64,000 bases of DNA. Source: Pollenia angustigena (taxonomy: Eukaryota > Arthropoda > Insecta > Diptera > Polleniidae). The translations under genes were made by a program, and so were the position numbers. The notes beneath the pieces were generated by a model that had not been told where the DNA came from, made no database searches, and saw only the letters and a list, made by a program, of their open reading frames with translations. How positions within the stretch are numbered: the stretch's first letter is position 1; each line of letters begins with the position of its first letter. Shown here piece after piece: positions 1 to 10,466 of the stretch. The stretch is from the NCBI GenBank assembly GCA_930367215.1, contig OV884059.1, forward strand, positions 160,826,511-160,890,510, given 5' to 3'.

Positions 1-864
1 GTTGTTGTTCGCATTGTAACAAGTTCTTCCATCGTACTCTTCTCTATTGTTTGAATGCTGTGATTAGTTTTTTTATAGTTTTTTCTTATTTTGAACACCA
101 TAAACCCATAAACGCAATAAACCTCATCGAAGCACCGTAGCAATCATCACCAGGGAAACCATAAATATGCAATTGCATTCTTAAGTGACCAATGAAGCCA
201 AAAACATTATATTTATTCGTTTTAGAGCTTTTTATGAATCTTGGCATCGATTTGTTAATGCATATTTTACCGTTTGCAGCACGTTTTCGCATATTTGAGT
301 TAAAGGAGCATTTTTAAGCATATTTTGACATATGTTAATTTTTGTAATGCCCTCAAATGCATAGCGCACCTTTTCTAAGCTCTGGCTCTCCTGTTTTAAA
401 TGTCTAACTCTATACGCAACGCATTGCTTTAATTTAACCATCTACATTTGGTTTTCACTTTACAGTTGTAAAACAAAGCAGGATATCTTTAAGGTTAAAT
501 ATTCTTTTGATTTGTCAAATTTTATATAAGTACATATAGGCAAAAATTTAGGAAAAACCAATTATACTGTATGCACGTGAGTGGCATTTGGTGTAAAACA
601 TAGAAATCAAATCCATCTGTTAGTATACCGATCGACCCAAAATCACTTTTTAAAGTGATCTAACGATGTCCATCAGTCCATATTTCTGGTTGTATGTCCA
701 TGTTAACATTGTGCTAAAAGAACAAGATACAGTTTTGTCGATAATTTGTTAAAATTTGTTAAATACGTTTAAATTTCACTAAGAACGAAGCCTGGGTAAA
801 TGGTGAGCATTGGTCTTAAATTGCACAAAGTTCTCATACACACTTCTTTCCAAAATAGACGCTT
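1..864. other. AT-rich intergenic or intronic DNA
   Basis: No gene is supported here. The open frames near 86-441 on the minus strand are under 70 codons, lack recognisable motifs and are what AT-rich DNA gives by chance. I see no terminal repeats or tandem structure. Confidence 0.6.
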
Positions 865-1296
865 CCCAGTAAAAAACGTGCTCCAAAAGGAGCAGGTTTT
901 TTGTATGAATTCATACCTCAAATCGCTTCAAACCTGCTGATGGGATGCCTGATTTTTGTATGGGGTGTTCCCGGTTTGGAGGACTATTTTCTGCTGACGA
1001 TAAGCGCTTCTTTTAACATGCAAACAAAGCGCTCCTAGAGTGCTTTTTTAAGGGCTAACTATATAAATGTTTTGCTTTTACTTGTTTAAATGTCTTTTTT
1101 CAATCATTTTCGTAAACTATAATATATTTTTTTTTTTCGCTTAAAAACCCTCTTCGTTGTCAGCACTAAAATAGCAGCTTTTTTGTATATTTTATTCGTT
1201 ATCATTTACAGCTTTATAAGAGCTCTCTAATTGAAGCGCTTGAGTATGCGCTTTTTCTCTGTAGTGCTTCCAAAAACCCAAATTTTTGTTACTGGG
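865..1296. mobile_element. Candidate MITE with CCCAGTAA ends
   Basis: The left end reads CCCAGTAAAAAACG and the right end, reverse-complemented, reads CCCAGTAACAAAAA, so a short imperfect terminal inverted repeat brackets 432 bp. The interior repeats AAGCGCTT-like cores in both orientations (about 1004, 1026, 1233 and 1246), a pattern typical of subterminal protein-binding motifs in non-autonomous DNA transposons. I cannot define a target-site duplication: only TT is shared by the flanks. It has no coding capacity. The ends resemble the longer CCCAGTAAAAAC ends of the element at 16925-17196, so the two may be related families. Confidence 0.45.
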
Positions 1297-2932
1297 TTTG
1301 TATTAAAAAACCATTTAGATATTTTTGATCGTATTTAGATGAAATTCGCCCGAAAAATATTTTACTGTAATTAATATTTTTTTTTTGAATCGGTTCAGAT
1401 TTGACCATAGCTCCCATTCGTAAATTGCTTTAACCTCCATTTAAAGATTATTATTAATATAAAACTTATCGACCGTCGCATATAGATTGTGTATCTAGAC
1501 AATATTTGGAACAAATAACACTTATATGAATTTTGACCTCGTAACATGACATTGTTTTGGTGAGCCCATGACAATCCTTGGCAAAAGCAATACTTACCTG
1601 GTAAGTTAGCAAGTAATTTTGGAGAAAAATAAAACTGCTTATTTTTCGACCAAATAACTACTTATTTTTGTCAAGGTGTCCCCAGAATGCAGTACTCAGA
1701 AGTCAAAAAATATCTAGTTATTATTTAACTACTTGTAAGATGAATTGTAAGTATTTACAATATACTTACCAGAAGCCAAAAAAATCACTAGGCTATAGAC
1801 CTAATAAGTAGTTATTGAGTAGGTACGCTACCAGTAAGTATCTTTAACAATTTTTAAGGCATATTTTTAAGTTTTTACGTCATACTTAATGCTCATAAAA
1901 CATTTTTTTAGAGCATATTTTTGGTTACCCTGATCATCCCCATACACTCTACTTTCGCCACCTCTTGTATAAGGGGTAGTGCTTTTTGCATGAATAGATT
2001 TAAATGTGTATGTGTTTGCGTCAGTTCAAATTCTGTTCTAGTATGAAGTAACAATTTGAAGTGTTTTGTTGTTTTACAATAATAAAAAGGGATATTTTTG
2101 CTTTTATTAAAAAAAAAAAAATACAACATAAAATGAAAAGTATCCTTGTTAAATTGCTTAGTTGATGAAGTAATTGTTGTTGTTTGTTGTAGTATTATTA
2201 TTAGTATGTAAATTCTTGTGCAAGTGGTGATTGTTTTGTTATTGTTTTATAAGTACTTTTGTGTACGATTAAGCTACAAGCGTATTTGTTGTTGTTACTT
2301 TTGTTTTCATCTTGGCTACAAAAATTATATGCCTTGTAATCTAAATGAAAATAAAAACTAGTTCTCTTAACTACCGTGTGTTTAAAAAAAAATTTAAAAA
2401 AGCTGTTGCGTTCAAATGTTTTTTATGCAATTTAAAAGACTTTAAACTAATTTTTGCTTAACATTTCTTTAAAATTTTCCATTTTTCTTTTTAATTTCCA
2501 AGAATCTCTAAACATACATAGGTACGTAGGTACCAGTTGTTTTATTGTATAATGGCGCTTGTCCATTCATTTTCATAAAAAATTATTGCTTTTTAATCCA
2601 ATTTCAACAAAGTTTGCACATATTTTGCTAGAAAATAACTTAATTTTTGCATTTGTACCCATACATAAATAGCTTTTATATGCCGTAAAACACTTAAAGA
2701 TTGAATTTTAATAATTTTTTAGTTATTCAAACTTATAAATCATTGTGTATTTTTTAAAACATTACAAAAAGCTTATTTTGCTTACACGTATCATAAGAAT
2801 TCAATTGACTACACGTCCTAATTCGAGTACAGTGAATTCAGTGGTGCTAAACGTTTTTTTTTTTTTTGGTTAACTCTTGTTTTCGAGATATACTGTTGTT
2901 TTAAAAATAGAGGAGGTTGCACAACATATGAA
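1297..2932. other. Non-coding stretch with an ACTTAC motif cluster
   Basis: No gene seen. Between 1573 and 1860 the motif ACTTAC/GTAAGT and TAAGTA/TACTTA variants recur about eight times in both orientations, including the near-palindrome ACTTACCTGGTAAGT at 1592-1606. An 11-bp inverted pair, CCTTGGCAAAA (1576-1586) and TTTTGTCAAGG (1666-1676), lies in the same cluster. This looks like a decayed miniature element, but no ends can be fixed. The rest (1861-2932) is AT-rich, with poly-A/T runs and ATACATAGGTACGTAGG-type simple sequence. Confidence 0.5.
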
Positions 2933-3166
2933 GCTATCAGCGCAGAAGACTACTTATTATGAGATAATGATGAGACACTACTCTTGCACTATAGTACTTG
3001 GTTGTAACGGACCGTGCAAAAACTATGTTTCTAGCGCCATCTGCTTTGGATGCAAACAGTTGGCTTACTCTACTATTGCTCTGTAAATAACAGTGCAAAA
3101 AACATATCTTACACCAGAACCGTAACCAAATTAAATTGTGTTTTACAACACTTCTGCACTGATAGC
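2933..3166 (+). mobile_element. MITE, family shared with 62147-62393 (copy A)
   Basis: The ends read GCTATCAGCGCAGAAG on the left and CTTCTGCACTGATAGC on the right, imperfect inverted repeats. The whole 234 bp aligns, in reverse orientation, with 62147-62393. Shared blocks include the AGCGCCATCTG core near 3034 and the TTACACCAGAACCGTAACC stretch near 3109. Relative to the other copy this one has lost about 15 bp near the left end. If the end is extended to GAGGCTATCAG, ATAT flanks both sides as a possible 4-bp duplication. Open frames in the two copies share short peptide stretches only because the DNA is the same repeat; I do not regard them as coding. Confidence 0.75.
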
Positions 3167-4951
3167 CTCATATATTCAGTTGGACATACATTGGACCCTT
3201 CTAGGAGCATTTTGCCTATCGCTAAACGGACCAAATTTAAAAAATTCACCTATACAAATATGGCGGTTTAATAAAATTCGATATTTAAATAAAAAATTAT
3301 GGTCCTATCCATGGTTTCTTATTTACAAAATGTCAAATATATGTGTAAGGTGTTCAATTTTATCGTAAAACATGTTTACTTTTTTGTTTTTGGTTATACC
3401 AATTGATGGTAAACAAAACACATGGGGAGATTTTGGAAGGAAATGTGTATAATTCTGGATTTTCTTAAAGGCTGAAATAAATTTCCAGGTGCTAATTATG
3501 GACTTATATTCGAGTTTAAGCTTAGGACTTGGGGTCTACAGACATATAAGGAGGACCTCCATAGGTTTCCTTAATAAACTCGTTTGAAAGTCTCATTTAA
3601 TTCAGTAAAATGTTAAGTGAACTCTTTTTTTTCAGCCCAATGCGATTATCAATTCTGTCTGCATTTGTTTTCGACTATTAAAATAACATACCAAACTTTA
3701 TAACATCATTGTTGTGTTGCTGTAGTTATTTTTGTATGGCGCCCTTAACTGCATTCCCAACTCGTATTCATTAACTTACCCTTCCTCCACTCTTCATCTC
3801 TTATTCTTTTACAACAGTGATAATTAAGTGTGTATTAGTTGTACTTGTTTTTTGTCCTTTTTCAAAATCTTATAGCAGGTTGCATGTAACGTTATTGTTG
3901 TTGCTGGTGTTATAAAGTTTGTTTTTCACACTTGCTCAGAATGTTAAGTGCCCTTCGGTATTGACTTTAACACGGGTATATGAAATAATTAGTAAATGTA
4001 ATTAGTGTAAATTGTTTATGGTATTTAACAATTGACTGTGTGTTAAAGAATTTATTTGAAAATAATAAATAATTTTTACCAAACTATCCTTTTTAAAAGA
4101 GGTTTTCGAAAATGTATAAGATACATAGTTGAAGATAAAGGGAAATTGTACTAATGTAAAAATTTTTTTTTCGTAATGAAATAGTTGATACATAAGATAT
4201 TTATTTAATAGTTAACTGAAAAAAACTACTTTTTCAATTTAACACGTTCTGACGACGTTCACCCTATTATTGTTACCGGGATATATTTATGGTTAAATCC
4301 TCCGGTTAAGTCTTCGAATAAGAAGCTACAACCATATTATGGTTGCCTCCAAACATGTTATGGTTGATAAAATATGTTAATTAATAATAATAGTGTTATT
4401 ATTGTCCTTCAAAAAGTGGAACCATAACGTTTTCGAAAGTAAAATTTAAACGGTCGTGGATTCTTGATATGCTTGTTGGTGGGGACCATATAGAAAACTT
4501 TGTTTTCTCTCCGTGTGATAAATCGGGGTTTTACATAGAAAGGAAAACTCTTAGGATAAATTATGTTTGTTATACTTTTACTTTAAGTCGTACTCAAAAA
4601 TTCAAGTACGAATAACACTTGATGGGATGGGACTACATCCTAAAATCATTCCCGGAATTTCTTAAAATAAGTACAACAATCTTAAACCAAGTAAAAAATG
4701 ATTAAACTTTTTGTTGGTAGTGCCCTCTCAGAGTGAGCTTTTTAATCTTATTTAACTTATCAAACTTTGTTTTAGACACTACGAAAACACCACACAAGTA
4801 GATAAAAAACGTTTACCTTGTTGAATGAAGAAACAACAAAAACAACAAAACAAGACGAAAACACATTATTTTCTTGTTTAAAACGTTAAATTGAAAGCAA
4901 GAATTCTAATTTAGTTTATATTTTTAGTTATATAACTATGAGCATTAACTG
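3167..4951. other. Non-coding stretch with AACCATA palindrome cluster
   Basis: No gene seen. Positions 4288-4430 hold several AACCATA/TATGGTT cores, including the perfect palindrome AACCATATTATGGTT at 4330-4344. The identical 15-mer occurs at 53765-53779 inside the foldback element, so this may be a decayed relative; no terminal repeats can be placed. The remainder is AT-rich DNA without structure that I can support. Confidence 0.45.
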
Positions 4952-5061
4952 CCGTATTCATAAAAAATAAAATAAGCTTGAAATGTGTTTTAAGCCAAAA
5001 TTTTCATAAAAATTTTTCTTAAAATGCATTTCAAATCTATTTTAATTTTTTATGAATACGG
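4952..5061. mobile_element. 110-bp hairpin MITE with CCGTATTCATAAA ends
   Basis: The sequence is one imperfect hairpin. CCGTATTCATAAAAAAT at the left pairs with ATTTTTTATGAATACGG at the right, and the inverted similarity continues through TTGAAATGTGTTTTAAG against CTTAAAATGCATTTCAA almost to the centre. It abuts the repeat that starts at 5064. A weaker relative lies at 60845-60956. It is non-coding. Target duplication is not resolved. Confidence 0.65.
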
Positions 5062-5063
5062 GG

Positions 5064-5462
5064 GTAAGTTTTTAAAGAAAACCTATATCAGGAATGATGT
5101 TGGTGTTTAATAATGAAAATTCTGTAAGGTGTAATCATAATAAAATTCTCTTGCTAATTTCACTTTTGGTTTATTTCAAGTACGAACGGGATTGAATCAA
5201 CTTTGTAATACTTGAATCAAGCGCAGTTTTAGATTGATTCAATCTTAGTTTTACCTGAATCAGTCTATTTTCCTGATTATTTCAAGTGTGCATTTGGGAT
5301 TGAATATGGATAAATAAAGTATTTCGCGATTGAAAATCCGTTCTTGAATCAATCTTTCTGTACTTGATTCAAGAAAATCCGTACTCACCGTACTATTAAT
5401 ACTGCATCGGATTGGTTTGAGTACGGATGGATTGATTTTTCTTTTGTGTGTACATTGATTTA
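5064..5462 (+). repeat. About 400-bp dispersed repeat, copy 1
   Basis: This stretch recurs in reverse orientation at 7061-7451. Landmarks in common are GATGTTGGTGTTT near 5096, TTGTAATACTTGAATCAAGCGC-type sequence near 5205, repeated TTGATTCAAG/CTTGAATCAA blocks, GTACTCACCGTACTA near 5382, and the terminal CTTTTGTGTGTA. The element is built from iterated GATTGAATCAATCT-like palindromic modules, which suggests a non-autonomous transposon. It has no coding capacity, and the minus-strand open frame at 5260-5469 is a by-product of the repeat. Confidence 0.7.
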
Positions 5463-5692
5463 TTCTCACAACAAATAAGTAGTACTTCTGTCATTTTCTC
5501 AAACTAATTGGACGAAACACTGTAAATAGAAAAATTGTTTTGGTTTTGTTTCGAAAATTTAAAATTTAAAGCCAACAAAGCGCGAAAATCATTTGTTGCC
5601 AGAAAGATCAGACGGGAAAAGATAACCAATACTTTGGAAGCATACATTTTATACTAATGTTTTACAAAAAACAATGTTTGCAGTATGTACAT

Positions 5693-6102
5693 TAGGGCTA
5701 TAACCAAATTTTTGGCATAGTACCACGGAGTGCTCAAGAATGTTTTAGTAATGAAAACACCTGTCTCTCGTCGTTTTGCGAAAAAAACCTCAGGGAAGGA
5801 AATTTTTTGAACCGCGATAAATTGTAAACCGTAGGAAAATTTTTAAATCTAAAGCAGTGGATAAATTCCAAAATAGCATTTAAGTGATACGTATAGGAAT
5901 ATATACAAATCGTCGGTTGATTTAATTGTCGTATGTCGTATGTAATTTGTATCGACATACGACAATTAAATAATCAACCGACGAAATATCAGGTGTATAT
6001 TATTTAAAATTTCCGTTAGATAAAAAGGTTGTTTTCAAACTTCAACCCAATCCCTTTGCCGTTTTTTATATTCGCAAAAAGTGTGAAAAAGTTACAGCCC
6101 TA
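5693..6102. mobile_element. Non-autonomous hAT element (410 bp)
   Basis: The ends are TAGGGCTATAAC and, reverse-complemented, TAGGGCTGTAAC. They are flanked by a perfect 8-bp duplication ATGTACAT at 5685-5692 and 6103-6110. An 8-bp duplication together with a TAGGG start is diagnostic of the hAT superfamily. There is no transposase, so it would depend on an enzyme encoded elsewhere. A strong internal hairpin lies at 5910-5984. Confidence 0.88.
5910..5984. repeat. Strong hairpin inside the 5693-6102 element
   Basis: A 29-bp arm (5910-5938, starting TCGTCGGTTGATTTAATTG) is the reverse complement of 5953-5984 except for a 3-bp TAA insertion. About 14 bases form the loop. The arms otherwise match perfectly, unlike the decayed termini of the host element. 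Confidence 0.85.
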
Positions 6103-6110
6103 ATGTACAT

Positions 6111-6662
6111 ATAAGATATATTGTCCTTTCAAAGAAATCAACTCCGATTTCGTTTTTTGGAGAAGCTAAGCTTCGATTTCGTTTTTTGGAGAAGGAAAAC
6201 ACGAAATCATGTTTACTTTCGATCGGTATGGATTTCTGTGACAGGCCTGATAACAACGTTTTATTTGAAAAACAGCTTTAAAGAAACTAAGGCAAAACAA
6301 AACCACCATGTCCTTTTTCATATATTTCTGTAAAAGAAATTCCATGCTTTAGAAAAACTTTCTTAAAAAGTAATGTATAAAACAGATCGTCATGCACTTA
6401 CAATAAAAATTCGTATTAAAATAATTTTATTTGCAATTTTTCTACACAAAACAAAACAAAAAAAAAATTTTTTTAAAAGAATTGTGAACAAAACGTGAAT
6501 TTGTAATATTACGCGTGAGTAAGAGTGCTTTTTAAAATTTATTTTGTTAGTGGACGTTTATGATCGTGAATATAAAAATTTCACGTGATTACTTATCCAT
6601 CACTTAAGAGCGACACTCACGAGTCAAAACCCACTTACGCACACATTTCCTAATTAATAGTA
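6111..6662. other. AT-rich non-coding DNA
   Basis: No gene is supported. A short imperfect direct repeat (TTTCGTTTTTTGGAGAAG at about 6148 and 6178) is present. The 70-codon open frame across it has no recognisable motif. Confidence 0.5.
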
Positions 6663-6665
6663 TAA

Positions 6666-6882
6666 GGCCCGTTTTCACAACTTACCGATAGCTTAAAGTA
6701 GACTTTAAATGGCCTTATAAAAAGTGTTCTATTATTAAAACTTTACTTTAACCTTAAGTGAACGATAAAGTAGATTAAGGTTAATCCTACCTGGTAGGTT
6801 AAAGGTAAGTTGTAATAATGTAACACTTTTTATATGGCCGATAAAATCTTACCTTTAGCTATCGGTAAGTTGAAAACGGGCC
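6666..6882. mobile_element. 217-bp MITE with TAA duplication (PIF/Harbinger-like)
   Basis: The left end begins GGCCCGTTTTCACAACTTAC and the right end, reverse-complemented, begins GGCCCGTTTTCAACTTACCG. The two match over about 27 bp with a 2-bp gap. TAA lies on both flanks (6663-6665 and 6883-6885). A 3-bp TAA/TTA target duplication and GG-starting ends suit the PIF/Harbinger superfamily. The inside carries further inverted ACCTTAA/TTAAGGT blocks. No coding sequence. Confidence 0.82.
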
Positions 6883-6974
6883 TAAATGTATGTTAGTGTT
6901 GTCATTTGAATTAGAATTATTCGAAAAACTTTTTTTAATTTTTGTTCGAACGAAAAATTAGAATAAACAAGCAG

Positions 6975-7023
6975 GAGTGCTATATTCGGCTGTGCCGAAT
7001 CTTATATACTCTTCACTATTGTG
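6975..7023 (+). repeat. Dispersed repeat with TTCGGCTGTGCCGAA palindrome
   Basis: The sequence AGTGCTATATTCGGCTGTGC, completed by CGAATCTTATATACTCTTCA, contains the 15-bp palindrome TTCGGCTGTGCCGAA. I remember this motif as recurrent in non-coding sequence of calyptrate flies; that recollection is unverified. A degraded copy on the other strand lies at 11605-11665. Confidence 0.65.
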
Positions 7024-7060
7024 CGAGCAGAATCCACAGCAACTAAATAATTTTTACATA

Positions 7061-7451
7061 TACACTCAAAAGAAAAATCCATCCAAACGTACTCAAATCA
7101 ATCCGAAGCGGTATTGATAGTACGGTGAGTACAGATTTTCTTGAATCAAGTACAGAAAGATTGATTCAAGTACAGATTTTCAATCCCAAAATACTTAAAT
7201 TATCCATATTCAATCCCGATTTCGTCATAATCCGAAAATGAGATTGATTTAAGTAAAACTAAGATTGAATCAATCTCAAAATGCGCTTGATTCAAGTATT
7301 ACAAAGTTACAAAATTTGTTCTTGAAAAAAACCAAAAAAGAAATTAGAAAGAAAAAATTATTATGATTGATTTGCTTACCCGTTTTACACATTAAAGAAT
7401 GATAAAACACCAACATCATGCCCGATATGGTTTTTACTTTAAAAATCTTAT
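7061..7451 (-). repeat. About 400-bp dispersed repeat, copy 2 (inverted)
   Basis: Reverse-strand copy of 5064-5462. It begins with TACACTCAAAAGAAAAATCC, the reverse complement of the other copy's end. It then carries the AGTACGGTGAGTAC, TTGAATCAAGTACAG and CGCTTGATTCAAGTATTAC blocks and ends near the CCAACATCATGCCCGATATGG landmarks. The two copies face each other about 1.6 kb apart, with the hAT element 5693-6102 and the MITE 6666-6882 between them. Confidence 0.7.
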
Positions 7452-9130
7452 GTACATATTTAACTAAAAATATAAACTATTGACTGATCTTAAAAAGTCT
7501 ATCAATAATGTTAGAAATACCTTAAACATAAGAAACATTAACAACCTCGAATATGATTTAAATTATTTGGTAAAATCCAAGAAAATAACAAACGAACTTA
7601 ATTTGCGTAGCAATGCTATTTTAACTATATCACCAATGTCAACAATTTCTACTTTTTCTTTTTTTCTACTCGCTCTCTTAATAAAAATAAACAGAAAGAA
7701 TGGTTAACATTTTATTTCTGTAGTGCTAATAAAAAGTCCAAAAATTCCAAAAAAAAACACATATTAGTTTATATGTCGTTGATTTTCGATTTTTTTTAAG
7801 TTATTCGAATGAAAGTTTTTATCTTTATTCGTTCGAGCCAGAACAACATGAAATTTTATTCGGACTATTATAAAACACGAATAAATGACAACCAATTTTC
7901 ACTTTCTAGGACCCTTTTCAACACATATTTTTTTATTTTTTTACGGTTTTTCTTTTCAAAAGATTTACATAAAATTTAACCTTTTTGCATGTTAAACGTT
8001 TAAACTAAATACAATACATAATCCAATTTAATAAATTTTAAATCTCTTTTTGATTAGATTTAGTAAAAGTTTGTTAAATAAAAAATTCTCAGAAAAAAAA
8101 TCACCCAAAATACTTTAATTTACACATGACTTAAGGACAAAATCTTATAAAAAAAGTTTTTCAAGATCCAATTCGCATATGAGTGAAAGAATGAGGAAGA
8201 AAGAGTATGAAAAAAGGCTGACAGACAGTTATGACAGACAATTTTGCGTTTTCCCTAAAGGCCAAAAAATCTTTGTTTTACATATTTTCTTAAATGTGCA
8301 AAAAAATGTTAAAGTAAAGAAATCATATGAAAAGAAATTACCCATATTATTAAATCTTAGATGTTATATTTAAACATATGCCACAAAGTATGTACATGCA
8401 TGGGGGCATGTATAAAAATATTTATTTACCAAAAAATCATAAAATTTTATATTTGTAGATACATTTGTACAAATGTACTATATTTAAGTATGTCTGTATG
8501 GCTTAGAATAAATAATATGACTATATATTTTTATTGACAAAATAAGAAATACAATATTTATGATTTCATTTTCGTACTTAAGCACACATGTTTTAAAGGT
8601 GAATCTTTGGTTTTATATGTATTTCTAACACAAACACATTGATAAGCGTCATATGAAGTTTTTTTTTTTTTAAATGAGAGCACAAAATAATGACTTTTCA
8701 AATAAAAGTAACGCCTGTTCAGTTTCATATTCCACAACACCCATGCGTTTGTGTACCCTTCAGTGCAAATGGTTCCATACAAAGATATTATAGATTTCTG
8801 TATAGCTTGAGAAAGGCAAGAGCTAAAGATTCAAAACTAGTTACAAGTATCTTGGTCATCGTGTATTGATTTCGACTGAAGAAGTGAGCGTGACTTAAAA
8901 TACATTTCTTTATATCTGGAGAATGGTAGGAGAAGAATTATGCAAATTTGAAAGACATAGCTGGATTGTCAATAAACAAAATCCGTCAAAAATTGGGTGT
9001 AATCAGAAAAGTGGACGTGCCGCCTGCCATTCAAAAACAAAATAAATCAGTAACAGTAAAAGTTACAAAATTTAGTACAAATAGCTTCGATACCAATACA
9101 AGACATCCGAAAAAAGAAAGCAAAGAGAAC
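7452..9130. other. AT-rich non-coding DNA
   Basis: No gene can be supported. The open frame 7480-7707 ends with a hydrophobic stretch and a basic tail, and the frame at about 8936-9133 is lysine-rich. Both are short, lack an ATG at the predicted start and match no family I recognise. A weak pair of GTTGTCATTT ends (about 6897 and 7893) could bound an old element over 6893-7893, but no target duplication supports it. Confidence 0.5.
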
Positions 9131-9133
9131 TAA

Positions 9134-9958
9134 AGCTGGGATCACACGATTGCCGCAAATGCACGAATATGACACAATTTTGATTGTTTTTTATTGACGC
9201 ACAATAATGAAATTGCACCAACCAAATATTCTGAAATCACAGGATTGCCCTGTTTTAAACAAATTTAATTGCCGCTAGTTGGTACAAAGCGAAATGGTTA
9301 CAAAAGTTGCCGCAGCACAGTCACACGATTGTTCCTACTTCTGTCGACTGCGAAAACAGCTGTTTTGGTAGCTTTTTTATTCTAGTTGGTTTGTTCATTA
9401 AAAAAAAAGAAAATTTTATCATAAGTATTTTTAAACAAATTTTTGTTGAATACTTTTATTTGAAATATTTTGAGAAAAATATATGCAATATTAAAGGCAA
9501 ATATCTGTAAAACAAATAATACTTATTTTTTTAATATCTTGATTAAAAATATTCACACTGAATAGCTATGCTTGTGAACATGCATATTTCGTTAATAGCA
9601 ATAATTAAGAAAGTCTTATAACGCATAATAAATAAAGTCATATTTATCTTTATTAATTACTAAAAGAAACACTAAAAAGTAAATTTAATAAAAAAATGGC
9701 AAATATTGGCGCGAATTGTGTTGTTTGATTGCCGCACAAGAACACAATAAATATTGGCGCATTTTTGTTATTTTTATTGACGCGCGGTTGCATAGCAAAC
9801 AGTTACACGATTGCCGCACCAGAGTTGCATTTGATTGGTAAAAGTAAACACAATATTGTCCTCGATTGGTACATGAGCCATTTGGTTGTGCAGTCACACG
9901 ATTGGGGTATTAAAAAGTGTGGAAATTGGTACATTGCGGTAATCGTGTGATCCCAGCT
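9134..9958. mobile_element. 825-bp non-autonomous DNA transposon with repeated subterminal motif
   Basis: The ends start AGCTGGGATCACACGATTGC and, reverse-complemented, AGCTGGGATCACACGATTAC. The flanks carry TAA on both sides (9131-9133 and 9959-9961). Inside each end the motif CACACGATTG, with or without CCGC, is repeated: about 9333, 9814 (as ACACGATTGCCGC), 9896, plus ATTGCCGC at 9270 and 9729. This makes the outer 200-250 bp of both ends arrays of one motif. Such subterminal arrays are typical transposase-binding regions. The interior has no transposase. The left TAA coincides with the stop of a short lysine-rich open frame. Confidence 0.85.
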
Positions 9959-9980
9959 TAAGTTAGACTAGTTCATATGT

Positions 9981-10180
9981 ATATCGCACTTCTTCAAAAA
10001 CAAATTTTTTACATTAAAGGCATATGGAAAATAATTTTTAAACCATCGTTTCATTTACAAAAAGTAGACAAAATAGCCTGATATTTTAACAGCGTTTAGA
10101 TATTTAAGAGTAGATTTTTCCCAAAAACTGAAAAAATAAAAATATTTAGTTAATACAATATTGTTGAAGAAGTGCAATAT
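9981..10180. repeat. Inverted-repeat pair, possible small MITE
   Basis: ATATCGCACTTCTTCAA (9981-9997) and TTGAAGAAGTGCAATAT (10164-10180) are inverted repeats differing at one base, 200 bp end to end. ATGTATAT-type sequence lies outside both. No clear target duplication. Confidence 0.45.
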
Positions 10181-10328
10181 GTATATACATAATATATAGT
10201 ATGTATATAATGCGTATGCAAATGTTGAGGTATCATTTTAATTTTAATAAAAAAAGACTTCTTTTGAGATAACTATTAAACTACCAAAGGTTGAATACAA
10301 TTTGGTTTAAAGATTGATGTTTCACTAT

Positions 10329-10466
10329 TGACTGCCAGCAGTCGACAATGGCTGTGAGTGTTAAACGGCAAAACCCTCTGAAGAGATATTAAGTGGTTAC
10401 AATTGACACATGTAAGGGTAATCTGTCCGTGAAAGCCTGGGAGCCTCACGGCAGTCAATATTGAAA
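10329..10466. repeat. Short element with TATTGACTGCC ends
   Basis: TATTGACTGCC at the left and GGCAGTCAATA at the right bracket about 138 bp that is visibly less AT-rich than its surroundings. The end repeats are only 11 bp and no target duplication is evident, so this is a candidate miniature element only. Confidence 0.4.

Noticed and set aside
7480..7707. 75-codon frame with a C-terminal hydrophobic segment and basic tail
   Set aside because: Vaguely like the end of a membrane glycoprotein of a retroelement, but it has no conserved motif, no neighbouring retroelement parts and a non-ATG start.
6893..7893. Possible element with GTTGTCATTT ends around the TTCGGCTGTGCCGAA repeat
   Set aside because: The ends match over only about 10 bp and the flanks show no 8-bp duplication.
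8936..9133. Lysine-rich frame ending exactly at the TAA target site of the 9134-9958 element
   Set aside because: About 66 codons is within chance for this amount of AT-rich DNA, and nothing in the peptide is recognisable. The coincidence with TAA is explained by the element's target preference.
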